Counted from the first letter of the stretch, positions 1-7,324 are shown. The stretch: 9,831 nt of DNA from Clostridia bacterium (GCA_900769565.1 CAAGHC010000051.1:1-9831); one strand, 5' to 3'. Program-made: numbers and translations. The notes: a model not told the origin generated them from the letters alone.

Positions 1-823
1 AGCCTGCCAAAATATTGCCAAAGTTACCGGTAGGAACAACAAAATCAATCTCTTCACCAAGTTCAATTTCACCACTATTAACCAAGTCACAATATGCAGA
101 AAAATAATAAGTAATTTGTGGCGCTAATCTACCAAAGTTAATTGAATTCGCACTAGAAAATACGATACCACGCTCTTTTAATTGTTGGCAGAAATCTTGG
201 TTTGAAAATATATTTTTAACTGCTGTTTGGCAATCGTCAAAATTACCCTTAACCCCGACCACGTTAACGTTATCGCCTTCCTGTGTACACATTTGTAATT
301 TTTGCATAACACTAACGCCTTCGCTGGGATAAAAAACCATAATTTTAATGCCGTTTGCATTCTTAAAGCCTTCAAGAGCCGCTTTACCCGTATCGCCACT
401 TGTAGCAACTAAAATTAATATATCTTCTTTAACACCACTATTGTCACTTCCCTTACGAAGAAGATAAGGAAGCAACGTCAAAGCAACGTCCTTAAACGCT
501 AAAGTTGGGCCGTGGAAAAGTTCCATAATGAAAAGTTTATCGTCAATTTTTACAATAGGCGCACCGTCACTATCTTCGAACTTACCGTAAGCAGATTTGC
601 AAGCATCAAGCAATTCGTTATAATCGTATTCTTCAAGATATTTATGAAGAACGAAACAAGCACGCTCTGCATAATCCATATCTAGCATTTCGGTTAAAGA
701 CTGCTTATTAACTTCAGGAAAAAATTCAGGAACAAAAAGTCCCCCGTCAGATGCCAAACCTTTTGATATAGCATAAGATGCGTTAATTGCTTTAGAATCT
801 CCTCTAGTGCTTATAAATTTCAT
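1..823 (-). CDS. thrC: Threonine synthase, 5' part (3' end cut by window edge)
   Basis: Threonine synthase is a PLP enzyme that converts O-phosphohomoserine to threonine, the last step of threonine synthesis in the cytoplasm. The 274 residues visible translate without interruption. The start MKFISTRG and the LASDGGLFVPE block at 23-33 are typical of the long, E. coli/yeast-type branch of the family. FHGPTLAFKD carries the expected PLP lysine at K111. VATSGDTGKAA at 139-149 is the phosphate-binding loop region, and SSANSINFGRLAPQ (223-236) and VPTGNFGNILAG (263-274) are further family blocks. Family members are usually near 450-500 residues, so roughly 40 percent is missing beyond base 1. The ATG at 823 has a GGAG six bases upstream (829-832). 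A hairpin and a possible weak promoter lie just upstream. Identification is secure. Confidence 0.96.
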   Translation of the reverse strand, partial: MKFISTRGDSKAINASYAISKGLASDGGLFVPEFFPEVNKQSLTEMLDMDYAERACFVLHKYLEEYDYNELLDACKSAYGKFEDSDGAPIVKIDDKLFIMELFHGPTLAFKDVALTLLPYLLRKGSDNSGVKEDILILVATSGDTGKAALEGFKNANGIKIMVFYPSEGVSVMQKLQMCTQEGDNVNVVGVKGNFDDCQTAVKNIFSNQDFCQQLKERGIVFSSANSINFGRLAPQITYYFSAYCDLVNSGEIELGEEIDFVVPTGNFGNILAG

Positions 824-844
824 AACAACTCCATAAGTAAATAA

Positions 845-870
845 AAAAGTCGGAAAAACTCCCGACTTTT
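845..870 (-). terminator. Hairpin between the P-loop gene and thrC: intrinsic terminator or thrC leader hairpin
   Basis: A perfect 9-bp stem (845-853 pairing with 862-870, core GTCGG/CCGAC) encloses an 8-base loop. In the minus direction it is followed by TTTTTTATTT. It ends the P-loop gene transcript (stop codon at 902-904), but it also lies only about 20 bases before the thrC start codon. It could therefore be an attenuator or a 5' stabilising hairpin for thrC. On the plus strand it is followed by TTTTATTTT, so weak bidirectional function is possible. Confidence 0.75.
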
Positions 871-900
871 ATTTTACAACATTTTTGAGTAAAAAAGCAA
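871..900 (-). promoter_or_regulatory. Possible weak promoter for thrC
   Basis: On the minus strand, TTGCTT (895-900) lies 18 bases before TAAAAT (871-876). The -10 box matches consensus at five of six positions; the -35 box matches at three. Transcription would begin close to the base of the hairpin at 845-870, putting that hairpin at the 5' end of the thrC message. The region is AT-rich, so a chance match is quite possible. Confidence 0.3.
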
Positions 901-901
901 G

Positions 902-1309
902 TTATTCTACGTACTTTAATACAAACTCCGGTAAATCTTCTTTAGCAGCGCTACAAGTTACTATGAATTTTACGTCGTAATCTTTTTCTAGCTTTTCCAT
1001 AGCACCGAAAATGCTATCTAATTCACCAAGTTCCTTGCCTGCAATCCTTGCAACACCATCAAGATATATGTATTCATTATCACCGTTAGCAGCTACGATA
1101 CCTTTAATAAATCCACGAAGTCCGTCTTCACCTTGAATTGCAAAACCAGTTACGTCAACATATCTAATTTTCAAATTAAGGTCCTTACTGTATCTGCTAT
1201 TGTCTGTAATAAATATAACGTGACCTTTAGCATTGTCGAGCGCCTTATTAGCGCAATCTATAATTGCCTTCGTCTTGCCTGTGCCTTTCGGTCCGTAAAT
1301 AATTTTCAT
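902..1309 (-). CDS. Small single-domain P-loop NTP-binding protein, function unknown
   Basis: A 135-residue protein that opens directly with a nucleotide-binding strand and a textbook Walker A motif, GPKGTGKT (residues 6-13). A hydrophobic strand ending in aspartate, YIYLD (80-84), fits Walker B. A later strand, VKFIVTCS (113-120), could be a sensor-type strand. There is no membrane segment and no extra domain. From memory, similar proteins of about 135-140 residues recur in Clostridia under labels such as 'ATP-binding protein' or, misleadingly, PilT-like; no biochemical role is known to me. The gene has its own promoter (1344-1372), and an AGGAGG sits ten bases before its ATG, so it is transcribed independently of the operon upstream. 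Binding of ATP or GTP is inferred from the motif only. Confidence 0.75.
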   Translation of the reverse strand: MKIIYGPKGTGKTKAIIDCANKALDNAKGHVIFITDNSRYSKDLNLKIRYVDVTGFAIQGEDGLRGFIKGIVAANGDNEYIYLDGVARIAGKELGELDSIFGAMEKLEKDYDVKFIVTCSAAKEDLPEFVLKYVE

Positions 1310-1343
1310 AAAGAATTTTCCTCCTAATATTCTTTCTGCTTAT

Positions 1344-1372
1344 ATTGTATAACACTTTTTAAAAAATTACAA
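1344..1372 (-). promoter_or_regulatory. Sigma-A-type promoter of the P-loop gene
   Basis: On the minus strand, TTGTAA (1367-1372) is followed after exactly 17 bases by TACAAT (1344-1349). The -10 box has one mismatch to consensus, the -35 box two. The expected transcription start, near 1337, gives a leader of roughly 28 bases that contains the AGGAGG ribosome binding site at 1320-1325. The promoter begins only 15 bases after the stop codon of the synthase gene upstream, with no terminator in between, so readthrough from that operon may add to its output. Confidence 0.7.
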
Positions 1373-1387
1373 TAGGTTTTTAAAAAT

Positions 1388-2779
1388 TTATTGAGCAAAA
1401 AGTAGTAATTTTTTATGGAAATTCTTATCACACACCATTAACATTGCATCAAGCTCGTCGTCACCCATCACACTGCATCTTCCGTCAGCATATTCCTTAT
1501 CAATCATTTCTTTAACCTTTGAAACGATAGGATGAGATTTTTCAATTCTGTGTTCTTTGGGAAGGTTGTAATATTCGTTTATCCAGTACGCAATACCTGC
1601 AAGCCCACTAGTATTATTGATAGACACGTGCATAGGTCTATTAAGTAATTTTTTAGTGTCGAATATATTGTAAATTTCCTCGTCCTTAAGCATACCGTCT
1701 GCATGAATACCTGCACGTGTAGAGTTAAAACTTCTACCAACGAAAGGCGTTCTAGAAGGAATAACGTAACCGATTTCATTTTCGAAATATTCAGCGATTT
1801 CAGTAATAGCCGTAAAGTCCATGCCGTCGGGGGTTCCCTTAAACGACGCATATTCAATAGCCATTGCCTCTAACGGACAGTTCCCCGTTCTTTCACCGAT
1901 ACCAAGAAGAGAACAGTTTACAGCAGAACAACCGTAAAGCCATGCGGTAGACGCGTTAGTAACAACTTTATAGAAGTCGTTATGACCGTGCCACTCTAAA
2001 AGTTCACTAGGAACGTCAGCATAGTGCCTTAAACCGTAAATAATTCCAGGTACACTTCTGGGAAGGTCTGCCCCAACAAAGTTTACACCAAAGCCCATAG
2101 TATCGCACGCTCTAATTTTAATCGGGATACCACTTTCTTTAGAAAGTTTCATTAATTCGGTTGCAAATGGAACAACGAAGCCATAAAAATCTGCACGAGT
2201 AATATCTTCAAAGTGGCATCTAGGTCTAATTCCTGCATCTAATGCGTCTTTAACCGTGCCGAGATACTTCTCAAGCGCTTGCGAACGGGTTAAGTTCATC
2301 TTTTTAAAAATATGATAGTCCGAACAAGAAACCAAAACACCCGTTTCTTTTAAGCCCATTTCCTTTACTAGTTGGAAGTCCTTTTTATTTGCTCTAATCC
2401 AGCTAGTAACTTCTGGGAATTCTAAACCTAAATCACGACAAGCTTCAGCAGCCTTCCTATCCTTTTCGGAATATAAGAAGAATTCAGATTGCCTAATTAT
2501 ACCCTTTTTACCGCCAAGTTTTGCCATCAACTTATAAATGTCAACGATTTGTTGAACGGTAAACGGAGAAGTCGATTGTTGCCCATCACGGAATGTCGTG
2601 TCGGTAATCCAAATATTATCGGGCATTTCCATCGGAACTTTTCTTGAGTTGAAAACTATTTTAGGTACGTTTTCATAATCAAAAATTTCACGATACAATT
2701 GTGGTTCGCTAACGTCTTGCAACGTATATTGATAAGTCTTTTCTTCTAGTAAGTTGGTTTTTTTGTTTAATTCTATCAT
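1388..2779 (-). CDS. 2-isopropylmalate/homocitrate synthase superfamily enzyme, Re-citrate synthase candidate
   Basis: A 463-residue member of the DRE-TIM metallolyase superfamily, whose enzymes condense an acyl-CoA with a 2-oxoacid. Visible motifs are DTTFRDGQQ (60-68, metal-binding D60 and catalytic R64), the HGHND metal ligands (264-268), GIGERTGN (293-300) and GIHADG (357-362) of the C-terminal subdomain. About 55 residues precede the barrel. Only about 100 follow GIHADG, too few for the leucine-binding regulatory domain of classical LeuA (about 500-550 residues), so leucine feedback is unlikely. Proteins with this N-terminal layout are usually annotated 2-isopropylmalate synthase in Clostridia. 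The related Re-citrate synthase of Clostridium kluyveri belongs to the same superfamily, so citrate, homocitrate, citramalate and isopropylmalate are all possible products. It starts one base after the aminotransferase stop codon, so the two are co-transcribed. The family is secure; the substrate is not. Confidence 0.85.
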   Translation of the reverse strand: MIELNKKTNLLEEKTYQYTLQDVSEPQLYREIFDYENVPKIVFNSRKVPMEMPDNIWITDTTFRDGQQSTSPFTVQQIVDIYKLMAKLGGKKGIIRQSEFFLYSEKDRKAAEACRDLGLEFPEVTSWIRANKKDFQLVKEMGLKETGVLVSCSDYHIFKKMNLTRSQALEKYLGTVKDALDAGIRPRCHFEDITRADFYGFVVPFATELMKLSKESGIPIKIRACDTMGFGVNFVGADLPRSVPGIIYGLRHYADVPSELLEWHGHNDFYKVVTNASTAWLYGCSAVNCSLLGIGERTGNCPLEAMAIEYASFKGTPDGMDFTAITEIAEYFENEIGYVIPSRTPFVGRSFNSTRAGIHADGMLKDEEIYNIFDTKKLLNRPMHVSINNTSGLAGIAYWINEYYNLPKEHRIEKSHPIVSKVKEMIDKEYADGRCSVMGDDELDAMLMVCDKNFHKKLLLFAQ

Positions 2780-2780
2780 T

Positions 2781-3977
2781 TTAGTTTAATTCCTTTATAA
2801 ACGAGTTAAGCCTTGAAATACCTTCTTTAATATCATCTTCAGAGATTGCATATGACAATCTTATACAATCGTCGTCACCAAACGCAACGCCGGGAATAAG
2901 CGCAACGCCTTTTTTAAGTGCACAGTCTGCAAAAGAGAGCGAGCCTTGAATTACTTGACCATCAAAACTCTTTCCGTAGAGAGCAGAAACGTCAATAAAC
3001 ACGTAGAATGCACCTTTAGGTTCAATAATTTTCAATCCGTCAATATCTTTTAATAAATCAACCATCAAACGTCTACGTGCATCAAACACTTTTTGCATTT
3101 CGTCAATAAATTTTACACCTTCGGGGTCACTAATTGCCGTAACCGACGCATATTGAGAAATTGAGCAAGGGTTACTTGTCGTATGGCTTTGCATACTAGA
3201 AATTGCTTTTGCAATTGCAACCGGCGCTGCAAGATAACCTATTCTCCAACCCGTCATAGCGTATGACTTTGAAACACCGTTAATTACAACGGTATGTTCC
3301 TTCATGTAATCACTGTATTGCGCAATTGAATAGTGTTTTTCACCAGCATAAACAAGTTTCTCGTAAATTTCGTCAGAAATAACGTATAACCCATTCTCTT
3401 CAACCACTTTTGCTATAGCCTTAATTTCATCTTCAGAATAAACGGCACCGGTCGGATTGTTAGGTGAGTTAAGAATAATACATTTGGTCTTATCGGTAAT
3501 TGCATTTTTAAGTTCTTCAGCCGTCATCTTATAACCGTTTTCGCCTTTGGTCTTAACATAAACGCATTTACCGCCTGCAAGTTTAATAAGTTCAGGATAA
3601 GTTAGCCAAAACGGAGAAGGTAAAATAACTTCGTCGCCATCGTCAACTAAAGCGCAGATTGCATGATAAAGTGAACTTTTCGCACCCGTTGATATTACGA
3701 TTTGGCTCTGTTCATAATTAAGGTTATTATCTTTTAAGAATTTTTCACAAATAGCCTTTTTAAGTTCTACCGTACCAGATGCGGGCGTATACTTTGTAAA
3801 ACCTATATCAAGTGCTTTTTTAGCAGAATTTATTATGTATTCGGGGGTATTAAAGTCTGGCTCGCCTGCACCAAAACCTATAACCGATACACCTTCTGCC
3901 TTCATCTTTTTAGCTTTAGCAGTAATTTCTAAAGTTAATGACGGAGCAATTTCTTTTACCTTTTTTGATACACTCAT
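2781..3977 (-). CDS. Class I/II PLP aminotransferase (aspartate aminotransferase Ib-like)
   Basis: A 398-residue cytoplasmic fold-type I aminotransferase of normal length. It shows GAGEPDFNTP (36-45) near the N-terminus, SPNNPTG (171-177), SDEIYE (201-206, with D202 expected to contact the PLP nitrogen), and SKSYAMTGWRIGY, whose K237 forms the PLP Schiff base. R373 in IRLSYA is the likely substrate-carboxylate arginine. These match subgroup Ib enzymes, which commonly act on aspartate or other amino acids with 2-oxoglutarate; the exact substrate cannot be read from sequence. An AGGAG lies nine to ten bases before the ATG, in the 15-base gap after prfA. Its stop is one base from the start of the synthase gene. 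This suggests supply or use of a 2-oxoacid/amino-acid pair alongside that enzyme, for instance glutamate/2-oxoglutarate. That link is inference. Confidence 0.92.
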   Translation of the reverse strand: MSVSKKVKEIAPSLTLEITAKAKKMKAEGVSVIGFGAGEPDFNTPEYIINSAKKALDIGFTKYTPASGTVELKKAICEKFLKDNNLNYEQSQIVISTGAKSSLYHAICALVDDGDEVILPSPFWLTYPELIKLAGGKCVYVKTKGENGYKMTAEELKNAITDKTKCIILNSPNNPTGAVYSEDEIKAIAKVVEENGLYVISDEIYEKLVYAGEKHYSIAQYSDYMKEHTVVINGVSKSYAMTGWRIGYLAAPVAIAKAISSMQSHTTSNPCSISQYASVTAISDPEGVKFIDEMQKVFDARRRLMVDLLKDIDGLKIIEPKGAFYVFIDVSALYGKSFDGQVIQGSLSFADCALKKGVALIPGVAFGDDDCIRLSYAISEDDIKEGISRLNSFIKELN

Positions 3978-3992
3978 TTTTTTTATCTCCTT

Positions 3993-5069
3993 TTATTCTT
4001 CATCTGCGCCTGCAGCAAGTTTACTTTCTCTATCAGCAATAGCTAAAGCCTCTACCATTTCGTCAATATCGCCTAACATAAAGTTATCAATAGAATGTAA
4101 CGTTAAGCCGATTCTGTGGTCCGTAACCCTTCCTTGTGGAAAGTTATACGTTCTAATTCTCTCAGAACGGTCACCCGTACCTACTTGACTACGTCTATTT
4201 TCTGAATATTCTTTGTCGTATTGCGATTGATAGTAGTCGTATAAACGGCTCTTTAATACACGCATTGCTTTTTCACGGTTTTTAGTTTGCGAACGTTCGT
4301 CCTGACACAAAACAACTATTCCCGTAGGAATGTGCGTTAAACGAATACAAGATTCGGTCTTATTTACGTGTTGACCACCGGCACCACTAGAACGCAACGT
4401 GTCTATTCTCAAATCTTTTTCATCAATGTTAACTTCTACGTCTTCAACTTCGGGCAAAACTGCAACCGTAACGGTTGACGTATGGACTCTACCCTGTGAT
4501 TCAGTTTCGGGAACACGTTGAACCCTGTGAACGCCACTTTCAAACTTTAATTTACTGTAAGCACCTTTGCCTGATATTGAGAAGATAGCCTCTTTTAACC
4601 CGCCAAGTTCGGTCGTGCTAATTTCAATATCTTCAGTTCTCCAACGATTTCTTTCAGCAAATTTAATATAAAGTTTATATAATTCGTAGGCAAAAAGGTT
4701 TGCCTCGTCACCACCAGCGCCACCACGGATTTCCATAATAACGTTTTTATCGTCGTTAGGGTCTTTAGGCAATAAAAGAATTTTAAGCTCGTCAGAAATA
4801 ACGACAAGTTTCTGCTTGCACGTTTCAATCTCTTCGTTCATGAGCGCTTTCATTTCCGAATCAGTTTCAAGCGGAAGCATTTCCCTTAAATCTTCCTGCT
4901 CTTTCTTTACCTTTTTATATTCGGTATATTTTTCAACCGTTTCGGTCATGTCTGCAAGTTCTTTTGTGTACGCCTTCCATTCATCCATTCTAGAAATAAC
5001 GTCACTATCCCCAACAAGCTCGTTAAGTTTGTCGTATCTTTCTAACATTTTGTCGAGTTTTTTAAACAT
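3993..5069 (-). CDS. prfA: Peptide chain release factor 1
   Basis: RF1 recognises UAA and UAG in the ribosomal A site and triggers peptide release. The 358-residue length is normal. The N-terminal helical region covers about 1-100. HRVQRVPETESQGRVHTS (181-198) contains the P-x-T codon-recognition tripeptide (PET, 187-189), which separates RF1 from RF2 (SPF). GAGGQHVN contains the catalytic GGQ at 231-233, whose glutamine is the PrmC methylation target. The ATG overlaps the stop of the upstream DUF1385-PrmC gene by one base (TAATG), with an AAGGCGG about seven bases before it inside that gene. Coupled translation of the modifying enzyme and its substrate is likely. Its own stop is TAA. Confidence 0.98.
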   Translation of the reverse strand: MFKKLDKMLERYDKLNELVGDSDVISRMDEWKAYTKELADMTETVEKYTEYKKVKKEQEDLREMLPLETDSEMKALMNEEIETCKQKLVVISDELKILLLPKDPNDDKNVIMEIRGGAGGDEANLFAYELYKLYIKFAERNRWRTEDIEISTTELGGLKEAIFSISGKGAYSKLKFESGVHRVQRVPETESQGRVHTSTVTVAVLPEVEDVEVNIDEKDLRIDTLRSSGAGGQHVNKTESCIRLTHIPTGIVVLCQDERSQTKNREKAMRVLKSRLYDYYQSQYDKEYSENRRSQVGTGDRSERIRTYNFPQGRVTDHRIGLTLHSIDNFMLGDIDEMVEALAIADRESKLAAGADEE

Positions 5070-6862
5070 TAAAGTACCGCCTTGACAATTCTGTCGATAT
5101 TTTCATAATCTTTAATAATTTCAACACTTGAAAATCCTTTTAACATCTCGGCAATATCGGTTGCTTGCCCGATACCACATTCTAAAAGAAGAACCCCGCC
5201 GACATTCAAGTAATCTTTAGCGTTGTTTGCTATAATTTTATAAAAATCAAGCCCGTCCTCGCCACCGTCAAGCGCCATTATCGGCTCAAAATCCTTAACT
5301 TCCGACTGCAACGAAGATAAATCTTCCCTTTTAATATAGGGTGGATTTGATATAATTACATCAAATTTATTACCATTAAGCGCAGAAAACATATCACTTT
5401 CAATAAATTCAACGTCTGCACCTACGATTTTAGCGTTTTCCTTTGCTAATTCAAGTGCGTCGATACTTTTATCGACTGCTAAAGTTTTAACACCCTTTTC
5501 TTTATTAACGGCAATTGCAATAGCGCCACTACCTGTACAAAGGTCTAACACTACGCTGTCATTTTTTATTATTTCAAGCGCTTTTTCTACTAAAAGTTCA
5601 GTTTCCGGCCTAGGAATAAGCACTCTCTCGTCAACTTTTAACGTATAGCCGTAAAAATCGGTATCGCCTACACAGTACCAAAGTGGTCTACCCTTAATTC
5701 GGTCGCTAACTATTGCGTTAATTTTATCAATTTGAAGTGGGGTAACTAAATTATCAGTTCTAACTTGCGTTCTTTTTATACCAAGACTGATTGAAACAAT
5801 CCATTCAGCCTCCGCCACTTCGTCAATACCGTTTTCTTTTAGCGTTTTAATAACGTCCTCTAATACTTCTTTTCTCTTTTTAGCAACCACGAACGATTGT
5901 TCTTTAATACTAGGGTCGCTATCCATTTGTAAAACTGTGGTAAAAGATTTAATTGCAACTTCTATCATGTCGTCCGTCGGCTCTTTTGTAGTTATTCTTT
6001 GCAACAAAAGTCCAGGAACTTTCAAAGGATAGAAAACAAAACAATCAGTTTTAGCCAAAGCTTTCAAAAGTTCATACGAAAGCCCTGCCACTACGGGTAA
6101 AAGAACTAACTTTAGAAGTATTCTATACAGTTTTTCAACGCTAACGCCTATTAAAGACTCAATTAGCGCAAAAACTAAAATACTAATTAGCATTACGAAC
6201 ACCAAAAAGGTAGTTCCACAACGATTATGCACTCTAGAACACTTTTTTACGTTTTCAACGGTTAATTCCATACCCTTTTCATAACAAGATATGGTCTTAT
6301 GCTCTGCACCGTGGTACATAAAGGTACGCCGAACGTCTTTCATAAGCGTACAAAGTAATATATAACTTACAAAAACAAGAAGTTTTAGCCCACCTTCTAT
6401 AAAGTTTTTTGCCCATAAGTCAAACTTTGTCGAAAAAACGTTTTCTAATAATCCACGAATAAACTGTGGCAACCACATAAAGAGAACGATTGCAAGTGCT
6501 AATGCGATAACTAACGATAGTGTCGTGATAACACCCATAACATTAACCTTTAATTTATCGGCTAAAAATTTTTCAAACTTTGACGGCTCACCCTCGCCAA
6601 ACACTTCTGCCGAGCGCATGAGTGTTGCCGTTCCATCGGTTAAAGACTGCACAAAAGAGACCACACCTCTAATCAGGGGCAGTCTCAAAAAAACGTTACG
6701 TTTATTTTGTGGTTTGATACGCTTACTTTCTACACGAATTACACCGTCTTGGTCCCTAACCGCAGTCGCCATACTAGACGCACCACGCATCATAACACCT
6801 TCAATAACGGCTTGACCGCCTATCGAAACACGTTTTTCCTTATTTCGTTCACGTTTGCTCAT
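5069..6862 (-). CDS. prmC: DUF1385 membrane protein fused to release-factor glutamine methyltransferase PrmC
   Basis: A 597-residue two-domain protein read in one uninterrupted frame. Residues about 12-310 are a DUF1385 domain. It has the family opening IGGQAVIEGVMMRG (14-27), the conserved YHGAEHKT (183-190), and four probable membrane helices near 107-130, 157-174, 218-240 and 246-268. Residues about 325-597 form a complete PrmC/HemK: a helical N-terminal lobe, IPRPETE (416-422), SAM-binding VLDLCTGSGAIAI (438-450) and catalytic NPPY (506-509). PrmC methylates the GGQ glutamine of RF1 and RF2. The fusion would tether that activity to the membrane unless the protein is cleaved. In many Firmicutes the two are separate neighbouring genes; I recall similar fusions in Clostridia but cannot verify this here. 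The ATG at 6862 is the only usable start before the conserved motif, yet it has no Shine-Dalgarno site and lies six bases from a terminator U-tract. The role of DUF1385 is unknown. Confidence 0.93.
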   Translation of the reverse strand: MSKRERNKEKRVSIGGQAVIEGVMMRGASSMATAVRDQDGVIRVESKRIKPQNKRNVFLRLPLIRGVVSFVQSLTDGTATLMRSAEVFGEGEPSKFEKFLADKLKVNVMGVITTLSLVIALALAIVLFMWLPQFIRGLLENVFSTKFDLWAKNFIEGGLKLLVFVSYILLCTLMKDVRRTFMYHGAEHKTISCYEKGMELTVENVKKCSRVHNRCGTTFLVFVMLISILVFALIESLIGVSVEKLYRILLKLVLLPVVAGLSYELLKALAKTDCFVFYPLKVPGLLLQRITTKEPTDDMIEVAIKSFTTVLQMDSDPSIKEQSFVVAKKRKEVLEDVIKTLKENGIDEVAEAEWIVSISLGIKRTQVRTDNLVTPLQIDKINAIVSDRIKGRPLWYCVGDTDFYGYTLKVDERVLIPRPETELLVEKALEIIKNDSVVLDLCTGSGAIAIAVNKEKGVKTLAVDKSIDALELAKENAKIVGADVEFIESDMFSALNGNKFDVIISNPPYIKREDLSSLQSEVKDFEPIMALDGGEDGLDFYKIIANNAKDYLNVGGVLLLECGIGQATDIAEMLKGFSSVEIIKDYENIDRIVKAVL

Positions 6863-6868
6863 GAGTTT

Positions 6869-6907
6869 AAAAAAAGGGCTTTAAGAGTAATCAATACACT
6901 TAAAGCC
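6869..6907 (-). terminator. Intrinsic terminator or attenuator between rpmE and the DUF1385-prmC operon
   Basis: On the minus strand, a perfect 9-bp stem GGCTTTAAG/CTTAAAGCC (6899-6907 with 6877-6885) surrounds a 13-base loop. It is followed by C and seven T residues (6869-6875). It starts 15 bases after the rpmE stop codon. The U-tract ends only six bases before the ATG of the next gene, leaving no room for a separate promoter downstream of it. The four downstream genes therefore seem to depend on readthrough or on a promoter inside rpmE. Confidence 0.88.
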
Positions 6908-6922
6908 GCACAATATAGCGTA

Positions 6923-7132
6923 CTATTTTGCTTTGCCATATCTCTTGTTGAACTTATCAACACGGCCACCGGTATCAACCAGTTTTTGTTTGCCCGTAAA
7001 GAACGGATGACATTTGCTACAAATATCAACCTTAATTACGTCCGTTTTCTTCGCAGAACCGGTCTTGAAAGTTTCGCCACAAGCACAAACTACGGTAACT
7101 TCGTGATAATTCGGATGTATACCTTCTTTCAT
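6923..7132 (-). CDS. rpmE: 50S ribosomal protein L31, zinc-binding form
   Basis: A 69-residue protein matching L31 in length and in its MKEGIHPNYH opening. L31 sits in the large subunit and helps bridge the 30S and 50S subunits. The cysteine pattern C16-x-C18 and C38-x2-C41 is the zinc-binding (C+) form rather than the cysteine-free form made in zinc starvation. An AGAGGTG ribosome binding site lies five bases before the ATG and a near-consensus promoter precedes it. The stop is TAG, the only TAG among the stops visible here. rpmE next to DUF1385, prmC and prfA is a common clostridial order as I recall it, which supports the whole block being ancestral chromosome. Confidence 0.97.
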   Translation of the reverse strand: MKEGIHPNYHEVTVVCACGETFKTGSAKKTDVIKVDICSKCHPFFTGKQKLVDTGGRVDKFNKRYGKAK

Positions 7133-7162
7133 ATTGCACCTCTTTTTGTAATTTACCCCGTA

Positions 7163-7191
7163 ATTATATTACATTTTTCAAATATAGTCAA
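7163..7191 (-). promoter_or_regulatory. Strong sigma-A-type promoter of rpmE
   Basis: On the minus strand, TTGACT (7186-7191, one mismatch to consensus) is separated by 17 bases from a perfect TATAAT (7163-7168). Transcription should start near 7156, giving a leader of about 25 bases with the ribosome binding site. This strength fits a ribosomal protein gene. It may also feed the downstream operon by readthrough of the terminator at 6869-6907. Confidence 0.88.
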
Positions 7192-7257
7192 CTATAAATA
7201 AAGCATTTACAAGAAAATTTCAAAAAACTTTTAATTCTACCACTCTATGTAATTTAC

Positions 7258-7286
7258 TTGATTTTTTTTGCGATTTGTAATATAAT
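7258..7286 (+). promoter_or_regulatory. Sigma-A-type promoter of the dehydrogenase-like gene
   Basis: TTGATT (7258-7263, two mismatches) is followed after 17 bases by a perfect TATAAT (7281-7286). Transcription should start near 7293. It diverges from the rpmE promoter, with about 66 bases between the two -35 boxes. I see no clear operator palindrome in that gap. Confidence 0.8.
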
Positions 7287-7315
7287 GTAAAAAATTTTTG
7301 TTTTCAAAATTTTAT

Positions 7316-7319
7316 TGGA
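7316..7319 (+). promoter_or_regulatory. Ribosome binding site that fixes the dehydrogenase start at 7325
   Basis: GGAG lies five bases before ATG at 7325. An in-frame ATG at 7298 has no such site and falls almost on the predicted transcription start. The protein family also begins at the MKGW of the later start. The later ATG is therefore preferred. Confidence 0.85.
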
Positions 7320-7324
7320 GTATT

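Noticed and set aside
6707..7201. A 164-codon open frame on the plus strand across the start of the fusion gene and all of rpmE
   Set aside because: It lies antisense to two secure genes and to their promoter and terminator, and has no family motifs.
7192..7257. Operator or riboswitch between the divergent promoters
   Set aside because: The stretch is AT-rich with no clear palindrome or conserved leader structure, and both leaders are too short for a riboswitch.
7298..7324. Earlier in-frame ATG for the dehydrogenase-like gene
   Set aside because: It falls near the predicted transcription start, lacks a ribosome binding site, and adds nine residues that do not look like the family N-terminus.
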